A stretch of DNA of 64,000 bases from Ptiloglossa arizonensis (taxonomy: Eukaryota > Arthropoda > Insecta > Hymenoptera > Colletidae): contig NC_135059.1 of the NCBI RefSeq assembly GCF_051014685.1, forward strand, positions 4,774,001 through 4,838,000, read 5' to 3'. The notes under the pieces are model-generated. The model did no database searches, was not told where the DNA came from, and saw only the letters and a program-made list of their open reading frames with translations. Of the stretch, positions 23,641 to 36,800 are shown one piece after another (within the stretch, counting starts at the first letter, position 1; each line of letters opens with the position of its first letter). The position numbers and the translations under genes were made by a program.

Positions 23641-26355
23641 CCGTTGGAGGATCATGCCCGATGAAATAGTTCCTTTTCAATTCGATCGAAGAGAGTGACG
23701 TTAAGTTAAGTTCAAGAAAACTTGAATGTACGAAAACGTCTACTTCGGAACACGGGTAGACGTTAATATTCCGAAAGCTCTCGACAAAATCTCCTTACGG
23801 TGGTCATCACTGGAGAATAACGAAGTTTTTGCTCTTCGTCTCAAGAGCTTAGAGAGGTGGATCTCTCTGTCGCGCGATTATACGACTTGTAGGGTTTCTC
23901 GATGAAAATATCGCGCGGTGTATTTTTCTCCGGAAGAAACTGCCGTCCAAGGATACAAGAAAACGATGTATGCTCGAATCGTAATTACGTAGCACGAAAT
24001 ATTCTATACTTTACAGAAAAATGATCATTTTACGAAGATTCTGATAATGACAAAAAAATTCCAGAAACAACTACTGCGTACCCTTGCTCATCTACGGTCT
24101 CCTGGATTAACCGTGTTGCAACCTCTTCCCGCGTGTATTTTCTCCCGTGTACGGAATGAATAAATAAATCGACGAACGCGAACAAAGGCAACGACTACTC
24201 GAAAAAATCGAGAAACAAAAGCAGCGGTGAATACCGAAACTTGGTCGAAAGAACTAATTCGTTGCTCGCGCACCAACGTTCCATCATCGTCGACACGAGC
24301 TACCGGACGGTCAACGACAATATACACCTTTCAGATCTATAGACGCGAGAAACATCGAAATATCGAATGTAAATCGTCAAGAGTAAGCAGAAAGCGCGGA
24401 ACGGTCGGTTTTTGCTTGTTATTATTCTTTTTTTTTTTTATTTTTTGCCCCCCGTGCCAAGGGGGTAGAGGAGTCCGCTCCGGTTAGTCTGTCACCTGCA
24501 ACGTTCGTCCGCGTCAGCGCACCCAAATGCCACGCTAGTTTTTGCCGGCAAATCGGTCGCGCTCCACGGAGATTGTTTATGCAATTATTAACGGTGACGG
24601 GAGCCACGGAACGATAGGAGAAACGGAACGAGATTGACGGCCGTCGAATCGATCGAACGAACAGGTAAACGCGGAGTCGCCGATGCGTGTAAACGTCCGT
24701 TGTTCGAGTTGGCGAAAGCGAGAAACGGGAGAGACTGGGGGGAGAAAGAGAGAAGAAATAGAGGGAAAAAGAGGATGAGAGAGAGATAGAGATAGAGAGA
24801 AAGGGCGAGATAGAGAAAGAAAAGAGAGAGAGAGAGAAAGGGTGATGCTGGTTCCGGTCCAGCGGGACAGTCGGAACGAAGAGAGATCGAGAAGCCGCGG
24901 CGAAAAGTTAGGGAAGGTGGGGGGGATGGTTTCGAGGGCGTTGGAACCATCCCAATATCCGGACAACGTGAAATAACGTTTTCAATATTCGCCGGAAACC
25001 TCGCGCGGACGAGAGCTCGTGGATTTCTGCCACCCCCTCGATTTTTAATTCTCGACGCGCAGGGCCGAGACCCCCGGTATTAGACACCGCTGTAATTTAC
25101 CAAGGGGATTCTTCTGGGGCACCGTGCCGCTTCAGGATCCCGAGCGCGTCGCGGTACGAGGATTCTTCGGATGCCAGTCACGGACCGCAAGATCGATACC
25201 AAAACCGGTTCGATACCGTGGAGCGCGAAAAAGGGTGGAATTCTTTTTTTCGGGAAACACATTAACGGGGATGCATCGACACGCGCGCAAGGTAGCAGTG
25301 GTATTTTACCGCGTTGGACCGCGTCGGTTGCAAACATCGTGTTGTTCTCGAGGAACGATCGAACTCGAAGACTATCCTACCGGTGGGACAGAATGATTTT
25401 TTTCGTGTCAATACCGACACTGTCCGACACGATTTTTGCGTTCCAATAACCATTGAGTGACACCCCACAGCCATACTCCCCAAACAAGAATCCGGCGGTC
25501 GAATTGTTGTAATTCGAATTAGAATTCATTCTAAAAAATCAAGAATTTTCGACAATAATGACACGTTACGTGAAAAGTAAAAACGTTGCATAGCTCCGAT
25601 CGGTCAGCGAAAATAGAAGAGTTTCTCGAATATAGTGGTATACAATTTATCAATTGGTTTTGGCTCTAAATAGTTATAAATTAACGTCAATGTTTGAAAA
25701 AGTGCCGAAGTGTGTATTTTTGCTACATTGTTTTTGTATTTTAACAAAAATTTCTTCACCTAGACCTAGACAAGTTTGATTTTTCTTTCAACACTTCAGG
25801 GTACTGTCCTTTTCTCCCCATATCTGTCTGTGGATACCAATCACCAAACTATAATATGATGTACTATTTAATCAATTTCAATTTACAGAAATTTCATTAA
25901 CATAATATTCTGCATTTTCAGCCAATTAGCCCGATACTAACCGCAACGGAAGACGTAGTAATACCGATTACCAGGTTTCGCCACGTGGAGGTTGCTACGA
26001 GCGGGGAGCCGGCGGGAGGTAGATGGAATCAAAGTCCTATTGATCTCCCTCGACGAGCAATACAAAGGAAATTACTAAACCGGCAAAATGGAAGGGAGCA
26101 AAATTCCTTCGATCTTCTCGTTTGGTTCCGTCGAGGGATTACATTAGGGAAAAAATGCGGCAAAATTGGGAAGGACGCGAACCGTGAGTTGGGCCTACAA
26201 GGTCGGTTCTGTTTCTCATTAGTGGACCCGATTGGAGAGGAAATGCCTAAAGGAGTGCCTTGTTTCTTCCAAATCTGTGCCAAGAGCACACGCAAGTGTC
26301 ACGTAATAATTCGGTATTTGACAGAAAAAAAATGTTGATCTCCAACAGGTGTAAC
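23641..26355. other. No gene seen; one open stretch near the end
   Basis: Contains the purine tract at 24.7 kb. 25.5-25.92 kb is A/T-rich and CpG-poor, unlike its neighbours, which hints at old inserted DNA. From 25922 a frame runs 138 codons to a stop at 26338 after a splice-acceptor-like tgcattttcag. It has no recognised domain. Confidence 0.5.
24721..24845. repeat. Purine-rich (GA)n tract, 125 bp
   Basis: Almost pure A/G on the plus strand, with gagata and (ga)n cores. Such mirror-symmetric purine runs can form H-DNA. In insects, GA repeats are also bound by GAGA-type factors (known for Drosophila). The long minus-strand serine/leucine-rich frames here are products of the repeat. Confidence 0.9.
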
Positions 26356-26494
26356 TGGTATCCATTGGAAGATCCGTGAGTCCCAGCACCGATTATGGTC
26401 GGCAACTTTGAGTAGACTTGTAGGTCCCATTGCCGACTATAATCGACATCCATGCGAAGACGTGTGGATTCTAGTATCGATTATGATCGGTATC
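26356..26494. repeat. Degenerate three-unit tandem repeat, about 44 bp
   Basis: ccgattatggtcgg (26389), ccgactataatcga (about 26432) and tcgattatgatcgg (26477) recur every 43-45 bp, with a ccat..gaaga or gtccca segment between. Each motif is itself a partial inverted repeat (ccgat.at.atcgg). Confidence 0.6.
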
Positions 26495-26815
26495 TGTTCA
26501 CAGAACATTTCTATCGTTTACCTTTCAATTTTGATTACTTTACATTCCTTGTTATCGTTGAACAAATATCTGTTTGCAAATTTCACTTAATCTGTTAAAT
26601 AATCGACTCTGTCGTAGCTAGCTGTATTTGTTTCTTTTGTTTCGTTTGCTCTTTCACGATTTTCTAACGTATTCTTTTGTTAGCCACTTTCTCAAAGGCT
26701 CAACGTTGTTATTTCACCCAACACTTTCTCCGCGTTTCTCTTCAAATGTCCTACCTCTATTTTTCCATTAGCTATTCTTTTCTGTTTCTATTTCCGTGCT
26801 TCTTTTATTTTTCTT

Positions 26816-26846
26816 GCCCAAGAATCGTCGACTCGACGTCTTGGGC
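26816..26846. other. Near-perfect 14-bp-stem palindrome
   Basis: gcccaaga-at-cgtcga-c-tcgacg-tcttgggc: both stem segments pair perfectly, with a 2-nt bulge on one side and a 1-nt centre. It stands in pyrimidine-rich, CpG-poor DNA. It could extrude a cruciform, form an RNA hairpin or be a binding site for a dimeric factor. Confidence 0.7.
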
Positions 26847-29800
26847 AGTTCCTAACCGAACCCTCGTTCGACACGATTCTTTTGTTGTCATTGTTATCGT
26901 TTTTGTCGTTGTCATTATTATCGTTGTCGTTAACAGGATAAACCGAGTCGAAGTACTCGTTTAATTTGTCACTTAACCGTATTGTGCGGTAGTACTACTC
27001 GAGTCTTGGACTTGGATTGGTGCAACGAGGATCACACCGCCCCTGAAGAACTCTCGAAACACTTGACTTCGAATTTTTCATTTTCAAATCTCTCGATAGC
27101 AGACCTTCCACACCCAACGTTTTCTTACATCTAAAGTTATCATAGTCTAAAGATAGTTGCACTCTAGTCTTTGAATCGTTACGATTACATCTCCGACAGT
27201 CGCGTTCGAACTATTTTACTATAATACTATATATATATTCTTGTTGGCCATAGTTTTTCGATAAAATACAGTACCACAGTAACGAGTTTTCCTTGCGAAC
27301 ACATCTCAATTTTCAACGTCGCTACATTACCTTAATTTGTAATAGAGATAGTGCATCCGCGTCATCGTACGGTGCACCTCCACGGTGCATCTATTGGATG
27401 CAATCTTTTCTCCGCGATAAACGTTTCAATGATGCGTGAGAGAATAATAGAGAGGGAGGGGGCGTATGGGAGAAAACAATTCCTAAATATACAGTGATAT
27501 TCTTTCCACAAAGAAAAAGAAAAAACGAATTCCGTGCGGAAGAACGATATGTGGTGCACTACGGATTCTTATAGTAATTTTTTGATAAACTCTCCCTTAC
27601 TGAATAACGAAGGGATTGTATCTCTTTCGTGTATCGAGAAGATAGGGGAAAAAGTGTCGCAAGAATCAATAGGGAAAATTCCTCGTTGAAAGAATATCGA
27701 ACGACCAGCTGTGATAAAATATTAGGTAACACGCATCTTGGAAAGTCTTTTTGAGAAAGTTCTCTTGACTCGTGTGGTCGATCATCGTTGCGTAATTATT
27801 AATTAATAATGCACCGGTATGTTCGTTTTTATCGTAAAGAAATCCTATATTTTCCTTCGACGCTATCGTAGCACGATCCATTAGCTGGAACGACGCTCGT
27901 TACAACCCATGAAAGTATATATCGAGCGAAATCCAGTCTTGGGAATTTTCAAATCGAATTCGTTATGCCGCTAATCGCGAGCTAATTCAAAGGAATCCCC
28001 GGAGCCGGTTTTACGCGGCTAAGGTTCGCGAACGAATTCAACCGAAACAGGAATCTTCCTCGGGGCTGCTTCGAGTGTTGTTCGGTGGAGGTTTGAAAAG
28101 CATCGATGGAATTTCAGGAACACCGCGGGTTCGGCCAGGAGAGTCATCGATATCGATAACAAGGGGAGATCTCTAAAGCCCCGTGCCTCTGTATCGGATC
28201 TCCGCGATAATCCCGGGCTAGTGTACTTCCTTTCAGCCGCGTTTGCCCCCGATATTGCTCCGTCGGTGCTGGAGGAGGTTATTCGCGGTTCCGGAAACCG
28301 CATTCCGGACACGAGATTCTCCCAGACGCCGGAGAAACTCTCCGCACAAGTAGACGAAAAAGAGAAAGAGGGTACGGTGGATAGGGCTCGGAGAGAAAAG
28401 AAACAAAGATAACTCGAGATGCACGCGATGCAACGCGGGGGAATAAAGTTCAGCGCACATAATTCGGGAACCGCCTAGCCCGTGGCTGCGATTACGGACG
28501 TATTCCAGGGGCGGTTTTATCCGTTCGGGGTAGTTTTACGGTACGCGGAGCGGCGCACGACGAACCTCGAAGGTCGTAGGTAGAGCACGACCAGGCAGTT
28601 CGGATGAGCAATAAAAGTGCATTATTTCAATAACCGAACCGATTCTTCCGAGCCAACGGCCTCCGACGACAGGAAACAACATCCCCTGGCTCACGGCCAA
28701 GCGGTAAAGAAATGCTGAAATCCCGTCTTCCCAATAATCGGATGTGTTCCTGCAGTGTTTCTGGCACAATGCAGTTATCCACTTCGATGAATTTATCCCC
28801 TTCCCCCCTCCACTACCCCCGAACGGCGACTTCCCTGCTCCTAAGTTGTTTCACCCCTTTCCCGATTCCCCGATCCTCAATTCACCCCGCCTCTCGTTCT
28901 CTGATTCCGTATTCTTCGCGTCGCGGCCACTTTTCCGGGAGGACGTTCCCCGGAACTCGCACGATTTTCGATTCGACTCTCGAGGAAGAACGTTAGATTC
29001 CGTGGCACCTTGGGACTCGGAGCTATTGCAACGATTTTTAACATTCTTTTGGTGGGAGTCCCGCGGAACGAAACTCGTTGTTCGTGTATGGAACATTTTC
29101 TACTGTACTCCCGAGGAGAAGTTTCTTAACCGGTTGTACGAGATTTGCAAGTGTAGAATACACGAAGAACGAACTACCAAAATTAAACAGATTGTGATTT
29201 TTCTATCGGAGAAAGTTATTATCAACGATTACAGAAGGACAGTATTTTGTTCGAAGGGAATATTTTCGTTTGTCTAATTCTAGCACTTAAGTAGTTTCGT
29301 TCTGTAATGGGAGATTTCGATTAGTAGAAAAGTCTCGTGTAATATTTCCCTAAAACGAATACTCACTTCTTTCGCATATCGTACGTTTCTTCGATCGGTG
29401 ACCAGCATTCTATTCGCGATGTCATCTTGTCACTTCTGTGCATTCAATATCGCGTGTCGTTCCAAAGTAGAATCGCACTTTTGCCTATAAATATTCGTTT
29501 CGGATGAAAGCGGTGTAAAACTTTTTACTCCTTTTGTCGAGGTCCATAAGGTGGCGGTATTGTTCCAGCGATACGATCGAGAAGACGTCATAACCTCGTT
29601 TCTTTATCAAATAAATTGCCGTGTACATATATACCTACGTTTAAGAACGTGTTACTGAACTGTTTTAAACGCTATAACAAGACGATAATTCGGAGAATGT
29701 AGCAACGAAGATACCAGAAAGTAAGAAAAAATAGACGAATCTTATAAAGAAAGTCCCTCTTCTCTTGTATCGTTTTCGAAATCTTAGCCACGATTCGAGC

Positions 29801-32477
29801 TACTTGAAATAATTGTACGCCAAATACAATCTACTTTGGTTTGCTAAAATTTACCACGTAGAGTAATTCCCATGAATTTTGTGACAAGACAGAGTCATTC
29901 AACGGAAATAACGACGAACTTTTAAGTTGAAATCGAGATCGAACTAAACCCCTTGCGGTTTAACCGTGTCTCCCAGGCGTAGACAATGTTTAACGTCGCG
30001 GTCCAACCATGTGGAAGGCAAGTTAAAGTTTAGAGCAAAGTTACCTATTCGCTACTTTATGCGTTACAGCCGAAACGTTTATCGCGATACAGAAGAATAT
30101 ACGTTTTTACGTTGCCGCAGCTTCTGTTCTCGTTTTGCAGATACGATGCAAATCTGTTAAACCGGCCGAGTTTTATTCCGCATAAGCCAGTAAGCCAACG
30201 TTTCTCAAGCTGTGTACCGTGTGTTGCGCACGAGTGTCCCGTGAAAAATCGTAATTAATAATTCAACGAATAAAACAGAATCGATAAATTTCCCTCGATT
30301 CCAGCGTACGTACATAGCTTTCGTTTATCGTTCGTCATTTTAAACATTAACGAACGAATTTGCGATTCAAAAGGACAGGAACGTTAATTCCAACGATACG
30401 CGATATGTACATATTTTGTATTCATTTATTTTTCAGAGAAATACGGACAGTAATTCGATTATTCGGTATCCCAGGGACCGAAACGTCTCTCCCGATACGA
30501 CTCGTAATATTTTCGGAACAGACTTTTCTTCGTAGAATACTTCTTACGTTGTTGAGGTTCCAATAAAGTGTATTACGAAAATGCTTCCATCGACCGATAC
30601 AAAAGAAATGTCACATTTTTTCTACATATTCTTTTGTAAGAAAAGAGAAGCTTTGTATATTGTTAACTTTACGTCGTGAAAACGATCGTCGGAAGCTTTC
30701 AAGAAAACTGAAATAATTCTCACGATCTCGCATAGAATAACGCGATCGTTGCTACCGAGGACGTCGTTTAAAGTGTCTTCATTTCCGCTTAAGAGGACGA
30801 ATGTTTCGCGCGTTACAGTCGGAAGAGTTTGTCGCGAACTCCGCGACGCGCGTTGGTACCATAGATCGGGATATAATACGCGAGTGGGGTGTACCCTGAC
30901 GTAATATCCCGCGTCGGTAGATTACACGAACAATGTGGGTTTTGCGTAACCGGGGACAGCTGGATTAAAGAGAAATTAACGAGTGACCGGGCCGCAAGAA
31001 CGAGTAATAATGGCTATGTGAATCATCCGCCAGACCCAGGTTAACCGGACCTCCCTATATTGCTCCCGCGAATATTTTCGACCGGTTTTTCCAGGATCAG
31101 AGTTTCATTAGGTCTCTTACGTACTTGACGCGGGACAGATAACGCAAACATTCACTGTAATTCCTACCGATGCTCGCGAGAGTTTCGTTACGAGCCGTTT
31201 CACGCAAATATCCGTTTCTCTTTTCTATTTTAAGTGGTCCATAGGTACCGCGTTATCTTCAAAGCGATCCACGATTTGGCTGGAAACACTCCGCAACCTC
31301 GCGCTTTTCGTGCTCGACGAACCGAGTCGAATCTGAAAATTGTTTTGTTCAAAGATTAATGACTCGAAAAACTCATCGGTGATAGTTGCTATTCTTTTTT
31401 CACTTTTTTCACTTCGATCCGTCTATCGATCGATGTTTTCGCTCTCGTGTTTGTGCTCGTATCTATTCGATTTGTGCATGTTCCTGCGGTTAGGTTTGAA
31501 AGGAATTTTGTAATATTACCGTAACTGTACACTAGGCGTTTACGAACTATTTGCTATTTAAAAATAGTTTTGCTATTTTCAAAGTCTGTGGTACAGATTT
31601 GTATTTTCCTAAAAAAGGGTTCGTCGATTTCAAGATTCGTTCTCTTGCTAGAAGTATCTGTCTAGCGTTTCAAAAGTGGTCAATTAGCAAATAATCGCCA
31701 GAAATTAATCGATATATCATTCAGTTTGAACACCTTGTACGCGGCTCTTATAGATCCGTGACATTTCTGTCATTCTGTGATATATTCCATTTATTTGTAT
31801 TGGCAGCTTAATCGATCTTTTATACGTATATTGAGTGTTACATTAAGTTCACATCTCATAACATATCGGTCGTACATACGAAAATATTTTCAGATAATTC
31901 ATGTTACTGAAGTTTCTTTTTTTTTCATTTTTAATTCCAATAAAAATTTTTAATTACCCTTAAAAAGTATTGTCGATTTCATCCCCTCGAAATTACCCTA
32001 TTTTCGAATACACGAAAGTTAACGAAGATTCTTTCGAAGGTCGTTATATAATTGAATGACTTACAAATAAACGTTGAATTTATTTTTCAAAGATCGAGAA
32101 TTAATTTACACACCTATAGCGTCGAGAAACAATGTCGACGAAAATTGCAAGAACGTTCGTAATTAACGTAAAAAAAAAAAATGATCGAGTCGGTGGTCGT
32201 GACGGGGGTAGGTGCGCCATGGCGCAAAAACGGCTCGTTCGGGGTGATTTCTATTTCGGAGTCCAGGGCGGAACAAAGAGGAACAGAAACGACACGCAGC
32301 CGCGTATGAATCTTTCTGAACAGCAGCGATTTTTCAGAGGTATCGTCAGCGATCGTTCTTCCTCCCCGTTCTCTTTTTTCTCCCCCTCCTTTTTTTCTCC
32401 TTTTTCCGTTTTTTTTTTTTTTTTTTTTTTCACCGCATTTCGTCCGAGCGTTTCAGCGGCGCGAAACGTCACGGACG
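26847..32477. other. No gene seen
   Basis: 26.5-27.3 kb is pyrimidine-rich on the plus strand and CpG-poor. 28.0-29.1 kb is GC-rich with random long frames (up to 177 codons). 29.3-32.1 kb is A/T-rich with no frame above 70 codons and no repeat noticed. Confidence 0.55.
32409..32430. repeat. T tract
   Basis: 22 T within a longer pyrimidine-rich stretch (32355-32430), just before duplicate copy A. Confidence 0.9.
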
Positions 32478-32770
32478 AATTCTCCGCATCCGTCGGCACC
32501 GAATCGCCGGCTTATTCACGCTGCAACGATGAAAGGGGGAAAAGTGCTTCGTGCCGGCAATAAATAATAACGAGATCCACCCGGTCGATGCGCCTCGCGA
32601 ACGATACGACTCCGCGCGTTTTCCTCTTTTTTCGCCCGAGACTCGCCCGTTTTCATCTCGCGGCTCCTGCCAGTCTCTTTCTACGGCGCGAAATCACCGG
32701 CTACCGTTCGCTCGAACGTGGTAATGGCACCCGAACCGAGGCCCGAGATAATTTCTGCCCAGCGAAGGTA
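32478..32770. repeat. Diverged duplicate segment, copy A
   Basis: The core ggcaataaataataacg.gatcca.cccggtcga.g.gcctcgcg.acga (32556-32613) is shared with 33686-33736. Weaker similarity continues on both sides, through aattctccg upstream and gaaat.ac...ctaccgt....cgaacgt.gtaatgg downstream. The pair is in the same orientation about 1.1 kb apart. No common protein frame is obvious. An old local duplication or an unknown interspersed repeat are both possible. Confidence 0.7.
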
Positions 32771-32860
32771 CGAGTCCCCGTGTAAAATAATACATTTATT
32801 TCCCACGTGGAATATTTTCGATTAACACGCGGTCCAGCGGGAAACGAAAAGACGACGAAC

Positions 32861-32893
32861 GCGTATATACGCGCGCGAGCGCGCGCGAGCGCA
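32861..32893. repeat. GCGC-rich repeat with palindrome
   Basis: gcgtatatacgc is a perfect 12-bp palindrome. It is followed by two gcgcgcgagc units. Confidence 0.85.
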
Positions 32894-33532
32894 GATTGCA
32901 ATTTCGATTTAATTTTTACTCCGCACGGTGGATTTATATATTTGTACAAGATCGATGTATTCGTGCTTTCCGTATAGAACGGTTCCCTTTCGTTAATAAT
33001 ATAATAAATGTTTTCAACAATGAAGCCCTGTATCTGTAATTACCTATATTAACGTATTGTGTACTCCGCTGCGCGGTTTGCGATCGATTTTCATATTTTT
33101 AGAACACGAGTGGTGCCTCTGGTACGAAAAATTCGCAAATTCATTATTAAATGAAAATTCGCGAAACAGTATTCGCATCGATCTTTGTTTTCGTTCGTTT
33201 TGGTACAATTGCGGAATTCTTTTCCATCGTCGAATGGAAGTATTGTATTTCTATGCAAAAAATGCATTCGAGAAAAATCTTAGATCGGTAGATATAGAGT
33301 ATTGCCTAGGCCCGCGTCGCTGACAATAAGACACTTATTTGCTCCTTAAAATTGTTTAAAAGTCGATAACGCCTTAACGTACCCTGTTATCTATAAGAAG
33401 GATCCAAAATCTATGTTCTCGTTGCGAGTGAAAAATTAAGCAATCTCCAAATTAACGCGGTCTCGAAACCGAGGAACAGAGATTCAAATGATCGTTATTC
33501 GCTACGTTGGAGACGACTTTTTCCACGACAAA

Positions 33533-33836
33533 TAATTCTCCGTTCGTGTTCCCGATCGCGAGGAAGATTCCGCGGGCGAGCTGGTTCATACGCTTCGTGA
33601 CGTCGAAAGAGGGGGATGGGGCGTAGGAGGATGAAAAGGAGGAAAAGGAGGAAGAGGAAGAGAGATAGGAATAACGATTCGCGCGGGCAATAAATAATAA
33701 CGGATCCAGCCCGGTCGACGTGCCTCGCGGACGACGTTCCATTTTTTCCCGGTTCTCCGTCGTCCCACCACTCCCCTTTCAGGGGTGAAATGACTACGTA
33801 CCGTCAGCGGAACGTAATAATGGGGCCCTGAACTTT
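33533..33836. repeat. Diverged duplicate segment, copy B
   Basis: Second copy of the segment described at 32.5 kb. It contains an extra purine-rich insert (about 33609-33668: agga/ggaaa repeats) that copy A lacks. The best-conserved part is 33686-33736. Confidence 0.7.
33609..33668. repeat. Purine-rich tract (agga/ggaaa)
   Basis: Plus-strand purine run with agga and aaaagg units. It lies inside duplicate copy B and is absent from copy A, so it expanded or was inserted after the duplication. Confidence 0.8.
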
Positions 33837-36800
33837 ACGCCGTCGTATCTCACACCCTCGTTACTCGGCCCTTACTCTCCTTCAACCCGGAACGAATCCT
33901 ACGTCGTTCGTCCGCACCTCGTCCGAGTCTCCATCTGTGTTCTCCTCTTCCGACCGACACCACCGTATCCCGGTGTAACGGATAACTCTTTATTACCAAT
34001 GGGAATTCCAAGTTCCACGGCGTTGCCCGTTCCCCCACTCGGTTCGTTCCTCACGGTGGCAGTGTCTACCCGATATTACGTATGCTAATGCCGAAACCTG
34101 CTGGAAATCCACGCCACTTTCTCGCGAATTCTCCGGCTCCGTTCTCCATCACCTTTCTAGTCAGTTTCTCTTCCGCAGTCTCTCTTTCTACGGTCTTCTC
34201 CTCCCATCCGACCGTGATTCCCGAGCATCGAGGGGCGACTGTTGCTGCGATGGAAATCCAGTGCATTTCATCATCGAGCGACCGCGCACGCCTCCGTTAA
34301 AGACTTCTCTCGCGCCCCCGGAATTCCATTTCTGTCCTGATGTATATTCCCACCTCGTTCTCGCGTCGTTTGGCCCGCACACCCCCGCCACCATCGAGGG
34401 ATGCACGATTCCAGAAATGGGTTGGGTACGGGGCGTAGAAATCGCCGGACCATCGAGAGATTCGGGATACCATCGGATGGGACGACCGAACGAATCTTTC
34501 GACGTGGATTTCGAGGCACACTGAACGCGAGCTGGATTTAAATATCGGGTGGATCGTACGATTGGGATACTTTATATCGCAGTATCCATTCTGGATAGTG
34601 ATTATTATTCTTTTTTGTATTACGACACTGTGGAATTATTTATTGATCGAAACGATCGATACTTGGAGAATAGCTGGTTAACATAGTAAATAACGTGACA
34701 GAACTCTATTAAACGCTTCACGACTCTCGTCTCAACACTGTTTTTCCTCTCGAAAAAGGAAAGGATCTTACTTTTTTTGACTCACTCCCACCACACACTC
34801 TCCTGATTCCTCACTCGACGCTACCAAACTTCGTCAACCGTCTTTTTGTTCAGCCTGGCTCGAACCCTCGTCGATTTCTGCTTTTTCTTTCATTGTCCTC
34901 TCCTAGGCACAGTTCTTGAACTATATTCTCTTAATGTTACGTTTCCTTCGTTATCCTAAAATTACGATATTACAATATCTATCACTAGAGGTTTACATCA
35001 CCTATCACCTATACCTTATATCGGTATATTGATTCGCTTCGTTATTATTATTACCAGCAAAGAGACGTTTTGAATGAAAGTTGAACGATTCAGAGGGGAA
35101 TATTTTTCGAGAATATTTTTTTACAAGTAGAGGCGTAAAGGACCTTGGAAGGTAATTTTTCTCGGTGTTTTCCGCAAGAAATTATTAACCCATGCCGAGA
35201 AATTAGTTTAGGAAATATTTCAACTTCACGTCTCTGACTTTCGCTTTGAAATAGTAGGATATTGTTCCGAGGTTTTTAGAATTCATTGTCGACAATTACG
35301 AGCGTTCCTTGACTGAAGCATACGACGATCATCTTTACTAGATTTAATTTCGATTTCTCTTTTACGTCTGATAAAGTTACTCTTGCAATGATTTTTAGAA
35401 TTTTCCTTCAAAGCAAAGTATTTATAATTTCTCGATGAGCATACCTTAGTTAAAAACTGCAAGTTCGGATTAAATTTAAGAAGGAACGCGAAAAACTACT
35501 ATAGTAACTCGTTGTATAGTATACGAATGACGTCTTGCGGATAACGAGTATAATCGTACCAAAAGTGTTAAAAAACTCAAGCCTCGTGTCGAGTGTGATT
35601 TCGAGGACCATGGTCTTCGAGTTGTCGCACCGATGCGCGAGTGCGACAAAACAGCGAATCGCAAAGATCTTTGAAGGGAATTTTTTATTTCGTTCGACGT
35701 ATACGGCTGGTAATTCGTCGCAAATAGGAAAACCGTGCAAGAAAATTGCGAATCGACGGAAGACAGAGAGAATCGACGATTAAAAGAACGTTCGAAGCAC
35801 GTTCTGGAAGCGACATGGAGTTTCGCTTATTTTCCGGTCGGGGCACCGCACGTGCGTCCACGATAAATTATAATAATTCGCGCGGGAATGTAATCTGGCC
35901 AACAAATTCGAAATGTCAAACACGCCGCCAGGTCGTGTAGTTAATAACGTTAATTTAGCGACGGTCGTGCAAGTTCGTGGACCGGGCACGGCGTTTCGCA
36001 ACGGCGATCGAGTCCGTAAGTAAAATTCACGTTTCCGCGAGCAGCCGCTCGAAACTGTTTCGACTATTTTTGGTCGACGAACTGCACGATCAGCTGTCAT
36101 CTAGTTTGCCAGAAACGAATGGAGTTTCTGGTCGTTCCGTACAATTGGGGATGGAATGGATTAAACGCATCCAATTGCGCTCGGAAATCGTAATGGCTCG
36201 TTTCGAGTCTATCTTTTTTCCCTTTCGTTGCGCCTGTGTGGGCCCGCGTTTGTGTGTTTCGGGTACAATGCTCGTCGAAAGTTCTCGTTGCCAAACTTTT
36301 ACGAGGAATTCGTCAATTTTTTTTAATCAGGCCAGGTTACCGTGCTTAACGGTTCGGCGATACTGTCACCGTACACTTATTGTTTGCGTCGTGGCGATTA
36401 TTTCGGTAAACCTAAACGAATGTCCAACCGTTACCAAATAGTGAACTCGAACGATTTAATGTTCGATAATTGAATGCCAAAGGAACGATTTGTAGGTGGA
36501 TTCTCATGTGCCATTTGTTTCATATCGGTGTACGTTACAATGGAAACATTTACACATTTACACTCCGCTATTTCGAATGTTTCTTTACCTTAAATTTCGG
36601 GTTATTTTTCATTTCCATTACTCGGTCTGACTTGTCGTCTTTCCCGAATAGAATCCGGTCGATTTTAATTAAACGAATGAAATATATATCGACATTGAAG
36701 AGAAAGGAAAATAGCAAACTGTTATTTTTTTCACTTAATAATTATTTCTCGTCGCAAGAAAAAGAGAAGAACGTTGAGAAGGTATTCTTCGTAAGTCTTC

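Noticed and set aside
24577..24966. Leucine/serine-rich minus frames that look like membrane segments
   Set aside because: They are translations of the purine-rich GA tract and not a protein.
28744..29277. 177-codon plus frame
   Set aside because: Begins in pyrimidine-rich DNA (F/P/S-rich translation) and changes composition midway. No family resemblance.
32251..32499. Lysine/glutamate-rich minus frame
   Set aside because: Translation of the pyrimidine-rich stretch and T tract at 32355-32430. Not a gene.
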